64,000 nucleotides of DNA from an uncultured Blautia sp. (GTDB lineage: Bacteria; Bacillota; Clostridia; Lachnospirales; Lachnospiraceae). Shown here piece after piece: positions 16,262-25,456 of the stretch. Under the pieces are notes generated by a model. The model ran no database searches, was not told where the DNA came from, and was given only the letters and a program-made list of their open reading frames with translations. Numbering within the stretch: position 1 is the first letter of the stretch; each line of letters starts with the position of its first letter. The stretch covers positions 62,001-126,000 of the forward strand of contig CATXEA010000003.1 of NCBI GenBank assembly GCA_958367245.1, given 5' to 3'. Made by a program: the position numbers and the translations under genes.

Positions 16262-17863
16262 ATGTACAGAGTTTTACTGGCAGACGATGAGGGAATCATG
16301 CTGGAATCCCTTAAAAGTATTATTGAGAGCAATTTTGGAAAAGAATGTGAAATCCATCTGGCAAAAACAGGCCGCGCTGTAGTGGAACAGGCTCAGACCT
16401 ATCCGCCTGACATCTGCTTTATGGATATCCAGATGCCGGGAATCAGCGGTATTCAGGCAATACGGGAGATTCAGAAATTTAACAAATCCATAGTTTTTGT
16501 CATTATTACAGCCTATGATAAATTTAATTATGCAAAGGAAGCGGTAAACCTTGGAGTAATGGAATTTGTCACCAAGCCTGTAAATAAAAAGAAGATTATT
16601 GAAATCTGTACAAGAGCTATGGAGCGGGTAGACGAAGAGAGGCAGAGAAGAAGCGACGACCTTCGTATCAGGGAAAAGCTGGAAACAGTAGTCCCGATGA
16701 TTGAGAGCGGATATATCAACAATCTGCTTCTTCAGGACGATTTCCAGACTTATCAGGACAATTACCGCGAGCTTCTGGATATTAAAGAAGAGAACGGATA
16801 CATGATTGTTACAGAATTCGGAGATTCTCTCGAGGAAGGAATCCTGACAAACGCAGTAGGTTCAAGCGTTAAGGCAAATAAATTTTATTCTACATTCCGG
16901 GAGATTGCTCAGGGCTTTTTTGACTGTCTTGTAGGCCCGATTATGGGAAACCGCATTGTACTTCTTGTACCCTGCGGGGAAACCCTTGAGGAATATGAGA
17001 CAAGAGTAGAAATCGTCACAAGGGCAAGAAATATGGTACATAAGCTGGAAAGCCGCATAGACAGCAAGTTCCGCTGCGGCATCGGCAGAGTGAAAAGTCT
17101 GGCGGGAGGCACAATGAAGGAATCCTTCAGGGAGGCTGTCCTTGCTTTAAGAGAAAGCACCAGCCATGTGGTTCACATTGAAGATATTCCGGCAGTGCAG
17201 AAATACGACGGAGAATATCCGCAGGAGCTGGAGAACCGCTATAAGAAACGCGTTCTGGAAAAGGATGCGGCAGGCGCAATGAGCAGCGCTGAGCTTTTCT
17301 TTGACTGGATGATGGGGATTTCCGGCGTCCGCAGAGAGGATGTGGAGATTAAAGTGCTTGAACTTATCATCGAGCTTGAGAAAAAGGCATTTTATGCAGG
17401 CTCCATGAAATACAGCTTCAGTTACAGAGGCAGCTATATCAGGGAAATTCAGAGCTGTCCTGATTTTAGCGCGCTCAGGGAATGGTTCCTGAAGAAAACA
17501 AGAGAAATCTGCAGCAACATGGAAAATGCAAGAGAAAAAGAAGCGGTCACAATTATTGAAAAAGCAAAAAATTATATTAACGAAAATTTTCAGAAGGATA
17601 TTTCTCTGGATCTGGTATCAAGGGAGGTGGATATCAGCCCATATTATTTCAGCAAGCTCTTTAAACAGGAGACAGGAAATAACTTTATTGAATATCTCAC
17701 AGAGGTGAGACTTCGCAATGCAAGGGAACTGCTGAAAAACTCACAGTATTCCATCAAAGAAATCTGTGCGGAATCAGGTTACGGAGATCCTAATTATTTC
17801 AGCAGGATTTTCAAGAAATATGAGGGTGTGACTCCAAGTGAATTCAGAGAAAGGCTGGAATAA
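16262..17863 (+). CDS. YesN-type response regulator with AraC DNA-binding domain
   Basis: The product has 533 residues. The receiver domain (1-120) has the acidic pair at D8/D9, the phosphorylation site D55 in CFMDIQMPG and the conserved K in VTKPVNK. A long middle region (about 130-420) follows, as is usual in YesN proteins. The C-terminal AraC domain (about 430-530) has two helix-turn-helix units (DLVSREVDISPYYFSKLFKQ and ICAESGYGDPNYFSRIFKKY). GGAGATTT precedes ATG 16262. It likely activates the chvE-mmsAB transporter genes 1.3 kb downstream. Confidence 0.93.
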   Translation: MYRVLLADDEGIMLESLKSIIESNFGKECEIHLAKTGRAVVEQAQTYPPDICFMDIQMPGISGIQAIREIQKFNKSIVFVIITAYDKFNYAKEAVNLGVMEFVTKPVNKKKIIEICTRAMERVDEERQRRSDDLRIREKLETVVPMIESGYINNLLLQDDFQTYQDNYRELLDIKEENGYMIVTEFGDSLEEGILTNAVGSSVKANKFYSTFREIAQGFFDCLVGPIMGNRIVLLVPCGETLEEYETRVEIVTRARNMVHKLESRIDSKFRCGIGRVKSLAGGTMKESFREAVLALRESTSHVVHIEDIPAVQKYDGEYPQELENRYKKRVLEKDAAGAMSSAELFFDWMMGISGVRREDVEIKVLELIIELEKKAFYAGSMKYSFSYRGSYIREIQSCPDFSALREWFLKKTREICSNMENAREKEAVTIIEKAKNYINENFQKDISLDLVSREVDISPYYFSKLFKQETGNNFIEYLTEVRLRNARELLKNSQYSIKEICAESGYGDPNYFSRIFKKYEGVTPSEFRERLE

Positions 17864-17865
17864 AT

Positions 17866-19005
17866 ATGAAAGGGATAAATATAGCAAAAACTTCGGCTCT
17901 TCTGATACTTTTGACAGTCCTGTCTGTGATTCTTGGCGGATGTCTGGGAGCATCGGGAGGAAATGAGAGAAATGGCAGTAGCGTTCAGGAGGAAAGCGAA
18001 GAAAAAAAGCTTCAGATTGGTCTGGCAGTAGATTCTTTTGTAATAGAGAGGTGGATTCGTGACAGAGATGCATTTGTGGCGACTGCAAGAGAACTTGGCG
18101 CTGAGGTAAATGTTCAGGATGCGGGGGCAGACCCGCAGGAGCAGATCAGTCAGATTCGTTATCTGATTCAGAAGGATATGGACGTTCTGGTGGTAATTGC
18201 CAGAGATTGCAATGCTCTTTCCGAGGTATTACAGGAGGCGAAAGATGAGGGGATTCCTGTTATCTCCTATGACAGACTGGTTTATGACGGGGGGAGTGAG
18301 CTTTATATTTCTTTTGATAACCGCAAGGTTGGAAAGCTTATGGCAGAAGCGCTTATAGATGCCATCCCTGACGGCGGAGAAATTTTTATGATACAGGGTT
18401 CTCCGGACGATGACAATGTCAATCAGGTAAAAGAAGGATTTGACGCTGCGCTTAAAGACAGCAGTCTTGAGGTGGTTTATACAGCCAACTGCGAGGGCTG
18501 GCTTGCGGAGCAGGCGGAACAGTATGTGGAGGACGGCCTGAAAAAATATCCTGACGTAAAAGGGATTATGTGCGGAAATGACGACATCGCAAGTCAGGTG
18601 GTACAGACGCTGGCTCAGAATCAGCTTGCAGGCAAGGTCGTCGTGGTGGGACAGGACTGCGATGTAGCTGCCTGCCAGAGAATCGTAGAAGGAACCCAGT
18701 ACATGACGGCATTTAAGGATATCGAGGAGGAAGCAAGAATAGCGGCTGAGTATGCCGTAATGCTGGCTAAGGGAGAAAAGCCGGAGGATATCAGGGAAAA
18801 GGTAGACGACGGTTCTTTTCAGGTGCCGTCGCTGGAGCTGGAGCCCGTAGCTGTCACAGCAGAAAATATAGATGAGGTAATCATAGGCGGTGGATTTCAC
18901 CAGAGAGAAGACGTTTATCTTCATGCAAATACAGTCCTTTCAGGGGAAGAGAACAGTGTTGTTACGGTAAGCGGAGAGGATGGATTTTATATTTCATGTC
19001 AATAG
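17866..19005 (+). CDS. Sugar-binding lipoprotein (Peripla_BP_4, XylF-like)
   Basis: The product has 379 residues. The signal peptide ends in the lipobox LGGC with C26 as the lipid-bearing cysteine. The mature part has XylF/ChvE-like features: QIGLAVDSFVIERWIRDRD, IPVISYDRLVYDGG, QGSPDDDNVNQVKEGF and VVVGQDCDVAACQRI. It begins 2 bases after the response-regulator stop, so it belongs to the sensor operon. A second full binding protein (ChvE) follows after a terminator. This one may serve as an extra receptor for the kinase or as an alternative binding protein for MmsAB. Confidence 0.88.
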   Translation: MKGINIAKTSALLILLTVLSVILGGCLGASGGNERNGSSVQEESEEKKLQIGLAVDSFVIERWIRDRDAFVATARELGAEVNVQDAGADPQEQISQIRYLIQKDMDVLVVIARDCNALSEVLQEAKDEGIPVISYDRLVYDGGSELYISFDNRKVGKLMAEALIDAIPDGGEIFMIQGSPDDDNVNQVKEGFDAALKDSSLEVVYTANCEGWLAEQAEQYVEDGLKKYPDVKGIMCGNDDIASQVVQTLAQNQLAGKVVVVGQDCDVAACQRIVEGTQYMTAFKDIEEEARIAAEYAVMLAKGEKPEDIREKVDDGSFQVPSLELEPVAVTAENIDEVIIGGGFHQREDVYLHANTVLSGEENSVVTVSGEDGFYISCQ

Positions 19006-19017
19006 CAGAATTTTGCG

Positions 19018-19056
19018 GCAAAAATGTCTTGTATAATGCAGGACATTTTTCTTTTT
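19018..19056 (+). terminator. Terminator after the sensor operon
   Basis: AAAAATGTC (19020-19028) pairs with GACATTTTT (19042-19050), with two more inner pairs including one wobble pair, followed by CTTTTTC. It separates the sensor operon from chvE. Confidence 0.8.
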
Positions 19057-19077
19057 CAAAAAAAATTCCTTTTCTTT

Positions 19078-19140
19078 GGCAACTATGTCCAGTTGCCCCT
19101 GTGCTATATTAAACTCACAAGGAACACACGAGAGCGTGTG
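19078..19140 (+). promoter_or_regulatory. Regulatory region of chvE with operator-like palindrome and leader hairpin
   Basis: A perfect palindrome, GGCAACT-6-AGTTGCC (19078-19097), lies just ahead of TATATT (19105-19110), the likely -10. No -35 consensus is present at the right distance, and the palindrome covers that place, which suits a regulated promoter. In the message leader, CACACG-AGAG-CGTGTG (19125-19140) forms a 6-bp hairpin with a 4-base loop ahead of the ribosome site. Confidence 0.55.
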
Positions 19141-19168
19141 AAACAAAATAAGAACGGAGGATTTAAAA

Positions 19169-20239
19169 ATGATGAAAAAGAAAGTTCTTTCAGTAGTTAT
19201 GTGTACTGCAATGGTAGCTGGAATGGTAGTTCCTGCAGTAGCTGTTCAGGCTGAAGAAAGCAAAGGTGTGATTGGTGTTGCAATGCCTACGCAGGATCTT
19301 CAGAGATGGAATCAGGACGGCGAAAATATGAAAGCCCAGCTCGAAGAAAAAGGCTATGAAGTAGACCTTCAGTTTGCAGGCAACGATGTTGCACAGCAGG
19401 TTGCACAGGTTGAGAACATGATCGCAAACGGCGACCAGCTTCTGGTTGTTGCTTCTATCGAAGGCGACTCTCTCGGAACAGTTCTTGCACAGGCAAAAGA
19501 GAACAATATCCCGGTTATTGCATATGACCGTCTGATTATGAACACAGACGCTGTTTCTTATTATGCAACATTTGATAACTATCTTGTTGGTAAGACACAG
19601 GGCGAATATATTGTAGAAGCTCTCGATCTCGAAAATGCAGAAGGACCTTTCAATATTGAGTTTGTAACAGGCGACCCCGGCGACAATAACGTAAACTTCT
19701 TCTTCGGCGGAGCTATGGATGTTCTTCAGCCGTACATCGATTCCGGCAAATTAGTTTGCCCATCCGGTCAGATGACAAAAGACGAAGTTGCCACAACAAA
19801 CTGGTCAACAGAGACTGCACAGGCAAGATTCGAAAACATTCTTTCTTCCTACTATGCAGACGGAACAACTCTCCATGCAGTTCTTGCTTCCAACGACTCT
19901 ACAGCTCTTGGTGTTGAGAATGCTCTGGCAGCAAACTACACAGGCGAGTATCCGATTATCACAGGTCAGGACTGTGACATTGCAAATATGCCGAACATCG
20001 TAAATGGAAAACAGGCTATGTCTGTATTTAAAGACACACGTGCCCTTGCTTCACAGGTTGTTGAAATGGTTGACGCTATCATGCAGGAAACAGAAGTTCC
20101 TGTAAATGATACAGAAACATACGACAACGGAACCGGCGTTATCCCGTCCTACCTTTGCGAGCCTGTAGCTGTAACAAAAGACAACTACAAAGAACTCCTT
20201 GTTGATTCCGGATATTATACAGAGGATCAGCTTAAATAA
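19169..20239 (+). CDS. chvE: Multiple-monosaccharide ABC transporter substrate-binding protein ChvE
   Basis: The product has 356 residues. The signal peptide (about 1-28) ends VQA-EES with no lipobox. The mature protein closely follows ChvE as I recall it: GVAMPTQDLQRW, YYATFDNYLVG, FVTGDPGDNNVNFFFGGAM, TGQDCDIANM, and the end VDSGYYTEDQLK. ChvE-type proteins bind aldoses such as galactose, glucose, arabinose and xylose and feed the MmsA/MmsB (GguA/GguB) importer. ATG 19169 has GGAGG 8 bases upstream. Being the first gene after the two-component operon suggests control by that regulator. Confidence 0.93.
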   Translation: MMKKKVLSVVMCTAMVAGMVVPAVAVQAEESKGVIGVAMPTQDLQRWNQDGENMKAQLEEKGYEVDLQFAGNDVAQQVAQVENMIANGDQLLVVASIEGDSLGTVLAQAKENNIPVIAYDRLIMNTDAVSYYATFDNYLVGKTQGEYIVEALDLENAEGPFNIEFVTGDPGDNNVNFFFGGAMDVLQPYIDSGKLVCPSGQMTKDEVATTNWSTETAQARFENILSSYYADGTTLHAVLASNDSTALGVENALAANYTGEYPIITGQDCDIANMPNIVNGKQAMSVFKDTRALASQVVEMVDAIMQETEVPVNDTETYDNGTGVIPSYLCEPVAVTKDNYKELLVDSGYYTEDQLK

Positions 20240-20283
20240 TGGATTACCATTACTGTAAAAAATACTAACCGTAGTAAATTTAT

Positions 20284-20309
20284 ACAGGCGGGCCTACGCG
20301 CCCGCCTGT
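20284..20309 (+). terminator. Intercistronic hairpin between chvE and mmsA
   Basis: A perfect 10-bp GC-rich stem (20284-20293 with 20300-20309) and 6-base loop has only a weak T stretch after it. It probably protects the chvE message or causes partial termination, favouring the binding protein. Confidence 0.7.
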
Positions 20310-20340
20310 TGATTTTGACATAAGTCTGGAGGGCGAAATT

Positions 20341-21882
20341 TTGGCAAAGATACTGTTGGAAATGAAAAATATCACCAAAACATTCCCCGGTGTAAAGGCG
20401 CTTGATAACGTAAATCTTCAGGTGGAAGAGGGAGAAATCCATGCGCTTGTAGGCGAAAACGGCGCCGGTAAATCTACTCTGATGAATGTTCTTTCCGGTG
20501 TATACCCGCATGGCTCCTACGAAGGGGATATTATCTATAACGGAGAAATCTGTAAGTTCCATGATATCAAAGAGAGTGAGGCAAAGGGTATTGTAATTAT
20601 TCACCAAGAGCTTGCCCTGATTCCGTATATGACGATCGGGGAAAATATGTTCCTTGGCAATGAACGTGGAAAAAAATTTGCCATTAACTGGGATGAAACC
20701 CATGCACTGGCAGAAAAATATATTAAACAGGTTGGACTTACCGAGTCCTCAAGAACCTATATCAAGGATATTGGCGTGGGCAAGCAGCAGCTTGTGGAAA
20801 TCGCCAAAGCTCTTGCAAAAAATGCGAAGCTCCTGATTCTGGATGAGCCGACCTCATCCCTGAATGAATCTGATTCAAAGGCACTTCTTGATTTGATGCT
20901 GAAATTAAAGAAAGAGGGAATGACTTCTATTATTATTTCCCACAAGTTAAATGAGGTTTCCTACGTGGCAGACAAGATTACGGTAGTCCGTGACGGTTCC
21001 ACTATTGAAACCCTGACAAAGGGTGTGGATGACTTCTCAGAGGACCGTATCATCAGAGGCATGGTAGGTCGTGAAATTGCAGACCGTTTCCCGAAACGTC
21101 ATGGGGTAAAAATCGGCGATGTAAACATGGAGGTCAAAAACTGGACTGTATATCATCCTCTTTACAGTGAACGTAAAGTTGTAGACAATGTTTCCATCAA
21201 AGTAAGAAAGGGAGAGGTTGTAGGTATCTCAGGTCTGATGGGAGCAGGGCGTACGGAGCTTGCCATGAGTATTTTCGGCAAAAGCTACGGCTCAAACATC
21301 AGCGGAACTCTTCTCCTCAATGGAAAAGAAGTGCATCTTCACAATGTGCGTGAAGCGATTGAGCACAAGCTTGCTTACGTGACAGAGGACCGTAAAGGCG
21401 ACGGACTGATTTTGTCGAATACTATCAAGATGAACACAAGCCTTGCAAATCTTGGGGGAATCAGCAAAAATATGGTCATTGATCAGGATAAGGAATATGC
21501 AGTTGCTGTAGAATACAAGGAAAAACTGAAAACCAAATGTCCGTCTGTAGAACAGAATGTAGGAAACTTAAGCGGTGGTAACCAGCAGAAGGTTCTGCTT
21601 GCGAAATGGATGTTCGCAGATCCGGACGTTCTGATTCTGGACGAGCCGACCAGAGGTATCGACGTTGGCGCGAAGTACGAGATTTACTGTATCATCAACG
21701 ATCTGGTTGCAGCCGGTAAATCCGTCATTATGATTTCTTCCGAGCTTCCGGAGGTTCTTGGTATGTCTGACCGTATTTATGTTATGAACGAGGGAAGGAT
21801 TGCCGGAGAATTAAGCCGTGAAGAAGCCACACAGGAAAGCATTATGACCTGTATTATGAAGTCAGCAAAGGAGAGTAAGTAA
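20341..21882 (+). CDS. mmsA: Multiple-monosaccharide ABC transporter ATP-binding protein MmsA
   Basis: The product has 513 residues with two ABC domains, as in sugar importers of the RbsA/XylG/MmsA group. Domain 1 has Walker [10 protein letters not shown], signature [13 protein letters not shown] and Walker [13 protein letters not shown]. Domain 2 has the degenerate P-loop GLMGAGRTE, signature [15 protein letters not shown] and Walker [15 protein letters not shown]. The start is TTG 20341 with GGAGGG 7 bases upstream; the resulting [17 protein letters not shown] opening fits the family. It overlaps mmsB by one base. Confidence 0.94.
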   Translation: MAKILLEMKNITKTFPGVKALDNVNLQVEEGEIHALVGENGAGKSTLMNVLSGVYPHGSYEGDIIYNGEICKFHDIKESEAKGIVIIHQELALIPYMTIGENMFLGNERGKKFAINWDETHALAEKYIKQVGLTESSRTYIKDIGVGKQQLVEIAKALAKNAKLLILDEPTSSLNESDSKALLDLMLKLKKEGMTSIIISHKLNEVSYVADKITVVRDGSTIETLTKGVDDFSEDRIIRGMVGREIADRFPKRHGVKIGDVNMEVKNWTVYHPLYSERKVVDNVSIKVRKGEVVGISGLMGAGRTELAMSIFGKSYGSNISGTLLLNGKEVHLHNVREAIEHKLAYVTEDRKGDGLILSNTIKMNTSLANLGGISKNMVIDQDKEYAVAVEYKEKLKTKCPSVEQNVGNLSGGNQQKVLLAKWMFADPDVLILDEPTRGIDVGAKYEIYCIINDLVAAGKSVIMISSELPEVLGMSDRIYVMNEGRIAGELSREEATQESIMTCIMKSAKESK

Positions 21883-23066
21883 TGGATAAAGCAAAATTAA
21901 AAGCCGGATTTCAAAAATATACAATGATTATTGTACTTGTTCTGGTAGCACTGTTCTTCACATGGGGAACACAGGGCAAGATTCTTTTTCCGCAGAATAT
22001 TAATAACCTGATTTCACAGAACGCATATGTATTTGTGCTTGCATCCGGTATGCTTCTGTGTATCCTGACAGGAGGAAATATTGACCTTGCTGTTGGTTCC
22101 GTTGTGTGTTTCGTAGGAGCTATGTGCGGCGTATTCATGGAAAACATGAAGCTTCCTACTGCTGTAGCAGTTATTCTTTCACTGCTTATCGGAGCTGCGA
22201 TTGGCGCATGGCAGGCATTCTGGATTGCCTATGTGCGTATCCCTCCGTTCATTGTAACACTGGCAGGTATGCTGATGTTCCGTGGACTTTCCAACGTAGT
22301 TCTTCAGGGAAAAACACTTCCGATTAAATCAGAAGCCTTTATCAAACTGTTCGGCGGCGGTGCAAACTGCTATATTCCGGATTTTCTGGGCGGCGGCGAA
22401 GGAATGAACAGAGTAGCGCTTGCTGTTGGTATTATCGCATGTACCATCTATGTTGCGGTGACCCTTCGTTCCTATTTCGCACGTAAGAAAGCAGGCTTCG
22501 AGACAGGAAGCGCAGCAGGAATGTATGCAAAAATGGCGCTTATTGTTGTTGCAGTTATGGGAATCTGCATCAAGCTTGCGCAGCACAAAGGTATTCCGAC
22601 CTCTCTTGTATGGGTGCTCCTTGTAGTAGTTGTTTACGGTTATATCACAAGCAAGACAACTATCGGCCGTCATTTCTACGCAGTAGGCGGAAACGAAAAG
22701 GCTACGAAGCTTTCCGGTATTAATACAAACAGAGTTTACTTTATCGCATATACAAATATGGGATTCCTTGCAGGTCTTGCAGGTCTTCTGACAATTGCGC
22801 GTATGACCTCTGCACAGCCTACATATGGACAGAACTATGAAATGGATGCGATTGGCTCCTGTTTCATCGGCGGCGCGTCTGCATACGGCGGAACCGGAAC
22901 CATTCCGGGAGTTATCGTCGGTGCGCTTCTTATGGGCCTTATCAATCAGGGTATGAGTATCATGGGTACAGACCAGAATATGCAGAAGGTAGTAAAGGGC
23001 GCGGTTCTTCTGGCAGCCGTAATCTTCGACGTTGTCAGCAAGAGAAAATCCTTTATTGCGAAATAA
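21882..23066 (+). CDS. mmsB: Multiple-monosaccharide ABC transporter permease MmsB
   Basis: The product has 394 residues and about ten membrane segments, the length of MmsB/GguB/XylH and longer than ribose permeases. Family segments include LTGGNIDLAVGSVVCF, IPPFIVTLAGMLMFRG and SCFIGGASAYGGTGTIPG. The extra inner part around residues 200-220 (RSYFARKKAGFETGSA) is typical of this branch. It is translated directly from the mmsA stop (TAATG). It forms the membrane channel for the ChvE-bound sugars. Confidence 0.93.
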   Translation: MDKAKLKAGFQKYTMIIVLVLVALFFTWGTQGKILFPQNINNLISQNAYVFVLASGMLLCILTGGNIDLAVGSVVCFVGAMCGVFMENMKLPTAVAVILSLLIGAAIGAWQAFWIAYVRIPPFIVTLAGMLMFRGLSNVVLQGKTLPIKSEAFIKLFGGGANCYIPDFLGGGEGMNRVALAVGIIACTIYVAVTLRSYFARKKAGFETGSAAGMYAKMALIVVAVMGICIKLAQHKGIPTSLVWVLLVVVVYGYITSKTTIGRHFYAVGGNEKATKLSGINTNRVYFIAYTNMGFLAGLAGLLTIARMTSAQPTYGQNYEMDAIGSCFIGGASAYGGTGTIPGVIVGALLMGLINQGMSIMGTDQNMQKVVKGAVLLAAVIFDVVSKRKSFIAK

Positions 23067-23104
23067 TGTCTGATATATTTTCATCTTTTCATAAATACTC
23101 CCCG

Positions 23105-23132
23105 GAGGTCTGCTGCTTTTGCGGCAGGCCTC
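23105..23132 (+). terminator. Hairpin after mmsB
   Basis: GAGGTCTGC (23105-23113) pairs with GCAGGCCTC (23124-23132) with one wobble pair, extended by three inner pairs around TTTT. The T stretch afterwards is short. Confidence 0.65.
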
Positions 23133-23161
23133 TTGGCATTTACCGGACGGTATAGTATAAT
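23133..23161 (+). promoter_or_regulatory. Promoter of the PHP phosphatase gene
   Basis: TTGGCA (23133-23138), 17 bases, TATAAT (23156-23161). It begins immediately after the mmsB hairpin and lies about 48 bases ahead of the ATG. Confidence 0.8.
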
Positions 23162-23208
23162 AACCGGAGAACTTCAAGTCTATTTTTATTACAGAAAGAG
23201 GAAAGCAT

Positions 23209-23931
23209 ATGAGCTATCATTACGTTTTTGATCTTCATACACATACCATAGCCAGCGGACACGCCTATAATACTCTTCGTGAGATGGCGCAGGCTGCGGC
23301 TGACAAGGGACTGGAGCTTCTGGGAATCACAGAACATGCTCCGGCAATGCCGGGAACCTGTCATAAATTTCATTTTCATAATCTGAAAGTAGTTCCAAGA
23401 GAGCTTTACGGGGTGAAGCTTCTTCTGGGCTCGGAAGTAAACATCATGGATGCCAACGGAACTCTGGACCTCCATGAAAAGACTATGGCAGGGCTCGATG
23501 TGATTATTGCAAGCCTTCATACCCCCTGCATGAAACCGGGAACACGGGAAGAAAACACACAGGCTGTAATAAATGCCATCAGAAATCCCCATGTAAATAT
23601 CATCGGCCATCCGGATGACGGAAGATACGAGCTGGATTATCCGGCTGTGGTACAGGCGGCGAAAGAGTATGGGAAAGTGCTGGAGCTTAACAATCACTCT
23701 ATGGACCCGGAATGCACAAGGCAGAACGGAAGGGAAAATGATACGATAATACTGAACTTATGCAAACAGTACAGAGTACCTGTTGTTATGAGCAGCGATG
23801 CGCATTTTGACACCCTGATTGCAGGATTCGATAACTGTATTGAGCTTCTCACAGAACTGGATTTCCCGGAGGAGCTTGTTCTGAACCGTTCCGTAGAAGC
23901 TTTGAGAGGACATATTAACCGAAATCTTTAA
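23209..23931 (+). CDS. PHP-domain phosphatase (YcdX-like)
   Basis: The product has 240 residues. The PHP metal ligands are seen as DLHTHT (8-13), GITEHAP, SLHTP, IGHPDD and SSDAH, in the order typical of the YcdX family with its trinuclear metal site. These enzymes hydrolyse phosphate esters; the natural substrate is not established. GAGGAAAG precedes the ATG. The gene has its own promoter and no obvious tie to the sugar genes upstream. Confidence 0.9.
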   Translation: MSYHYVFDLHTHTIASGHAYNTLREMAQAAADKGLELLGITEHAPAMPGTCHKFHFHNLKVVPRELYGVKLLLGSEVNIMDANGTLDLHEKTMAGLDVIIASLHTPCMKPGTREENTQAVINAIRNPHVNIIGHPDDGRYELDYPAVVQAAKEYGKVLELNNHSMDPECTRQNGRENDTIILNLCKQYRVPVVMSSDAHFDTLIAGFDNCIELLTELDFPEELVLNRSVEALRGHINRNL

Positions 23932-23970
23932 AATGAATTTATTAAATTTTCGTAATTTTCTACAAAAGGC

Positions 23971-23999
23971 TTGCTTATCACAGTTTACCGTGTTAAAAT
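23971..23999 (+). promoter_or_regulatory. Promoter of the YerC-like gene
   Basis: TTGCTT (23971-23976), 17 bases, TAAAAT (23994-23999). The leader of about 90 bases contains a small hairpin (TCCGCA pairing with TGCGGA near 24041-24058). Confidence 0.65.
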
Positions 24000-24093
24000 G
24001 TTAGCATTGGGAACGAAAAGAGAATGAACTTATGGACATCCGCACAGCTTTGCGGACAGATGAAAATTATTAAAGAGTTAAAGGAGCAGGCAA

Positions 24094-24402
24094 ATGAGTA
24101 AAAAAATCAGAACAGAGGCAGTAGACCACCTATTTGAGGCGATCCTGTGCCTGAAAAATAAGGAAGAATGTTACACGTTCTTTGAAGATGTGTGTACGAT
24201 CAATGAGCTTCTCTCCTTATCTCAGCGCTTCGAAGTTGCGAAGATGCTGATGGACAAGAGGACATATCTTGATATTTCCGAAAAAACAGGAGCTTCCACA
24301 GCGACGATCAGCCGTGTGAACCGTTCCCTGAATTACGGAAATGATGGTTACGAAATGGTATTCGCAAGAATGGCGGATAAAAAAGAAGAGAACGAAGAAT
24401 AA
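24094..24402 (+). CDS. YerC/YecD family TrpR-related protein
   Basis: The product has 102 residues. It matches the YerC/YecD branch of the Trp repressor superfamily: HLFEAILCLKNKEECYTFFEDV, then LLSLSQRFEVAKML and the helix-turn-helix YLDISEKTGASTATISRVNR. It is probably a small dimeric DNA-binding protein; its targets are unknown, and tryptophan binding is not implied. AAAGGAG precedes the ATG. A weak inverted repeat around 24405-24447 may end its transcript before the AraC gene. Confidence 0.9.
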   Translation: MSKKIRTEAVDHLFEAILCLKNKEECYTFFEDVCTINELLSLSQRFEVAKMLMDKRTYLDISEKTGASTATISRVNRSLNYGNDGYEMVFARMADKKEENEE

Positions 24403-24466
24403 AATTTGAGAAGGGGCGGGCTGCATCAGCGGCAGCTCCTTTTCTGGTTGAAGGATGTGACAGCAT

Positions 24467-25405
24467 ATGGCAAGAAAACGAAAGAAACCTAAAATGGAAT
24501 ACCGCTATTACCAGATGCCCGGAGACAGCCCTATCCTTGCGCTTCTCGGAGAGAAATGGAGACAGAATTACGGGCGTGATGTGGATTATCTCCATTTCCA
24601 TAATTTTCTGGAAATCGGTTTCTGCTACGAAGGGGAAGGCACACTGACCTTCGGAGAGGATATTCTGCCCTTTCACGGAAGAGAATTCACTGTAATTCCC
24701 CGGAATTTTCCTCATACGACGGACAGTGCGCTGGGAAATATCAGTTACTGGGAATATTTATTTATTGATGTGGAGAAATTTTTGCCCCAAATGACGGGAA
24801 ATGCCGTACGCGCGGAAAGAATGCTGGAGAGAATCAATTCCAGAGCCCTGTTTATGAAAGAAACAGAGTGTCCCACGATGGCGCATAAAATACTGGCAAT
24901 TATGGAAATTATGCGCCATTCCAGGGAATTTTATATGGAGGAGGCGAAAGGCGCGCTGGCTGCGCTTCTGGCAGAGATTGCAAGACATAATGTAACGCCG
25001 GAGGAAGCTTTGACGGATTCTGCTGAAGCGCGGACGATAAGTATACTTTCTATTGTCCTCGATTATATTTCAGAGCATTATATGGATGAAATCCGAATTG
25101 AAAATCTGGCGGACAAATGCCATTTAAGCGAGACGCATTTCCGCAGACTCTTTTCCGGATATATGCATATGGGGCCTCTGGAATATATTAATATGGTGCG
25201 TATTCATGCGGCATGTGAATATCTCAAGAAAACAGATAAGCCGGTGGCAGAGATTGCTCTGGCATGCGGATTTAACACAAATTCCACTTTCAACCGGAAC
25301 TTCAGACAGATGATGGGTATTTCGCCTATGGAATGGAGAAGGCGTCCGGAAAATTATGAGCAGCAGCTTCTGAAGTTTAATATCCATTCGGAAGAAGGAT
25401 GGTAA
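24467..25405 (+). CDS. AraC-family transcriptional regulator with cupin sensor domain
   Basis: The product has 312 residues. The N-terminal cupin (about 30-140) has the HFHNFLEIGFCYEGEG and FTVIPRNFPH pattern seen in sugar-responsive AraC proteins. The C-terminal AraC domain (about 205-300) has helix-turn-helix units IENLADKCHLSETHFRRLF and IALACGFNTNSTFNRNFRQ. The start codon has only a loose ribosome site (AAGGATG, about 10 bases away). It lies 0.9 kb upstream of the first galactoside importer and could control it; the sequence shows no direct proof. Confidence 0.9.
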   Translation: MARKRKKPKMEYRYYQMPGDSPILALLGEKWRQNYGRDVDYLHFHNFLEIGFCYEGEGTLTFGEDILPFHGREFTVIPRNFPHTTDSALGNISYWEYLFIDVEKFLPQMTGNAVRAERMLERINSRALFMKETECPTMAHKILAIMEIMRHSREFYMEEAKGALAALLAEIARHNVTPEEALTDSAEARTISILSIVLDYISEHYMDEIRIENLADKCHLSETHFRRLFSGYMHMGPLEYINMVRIHAACEYLKKTDKPVAEIALACGFNTNSTFNRNFRQMMGISPMEWRRRPENYEQQLLKFNIHSEEGW

Positions 25406-25456
25406 AAGGAAAAGAGAAGGTCAAAAAGAGAAGCAGATAAAGAGAGGACAGATTTT

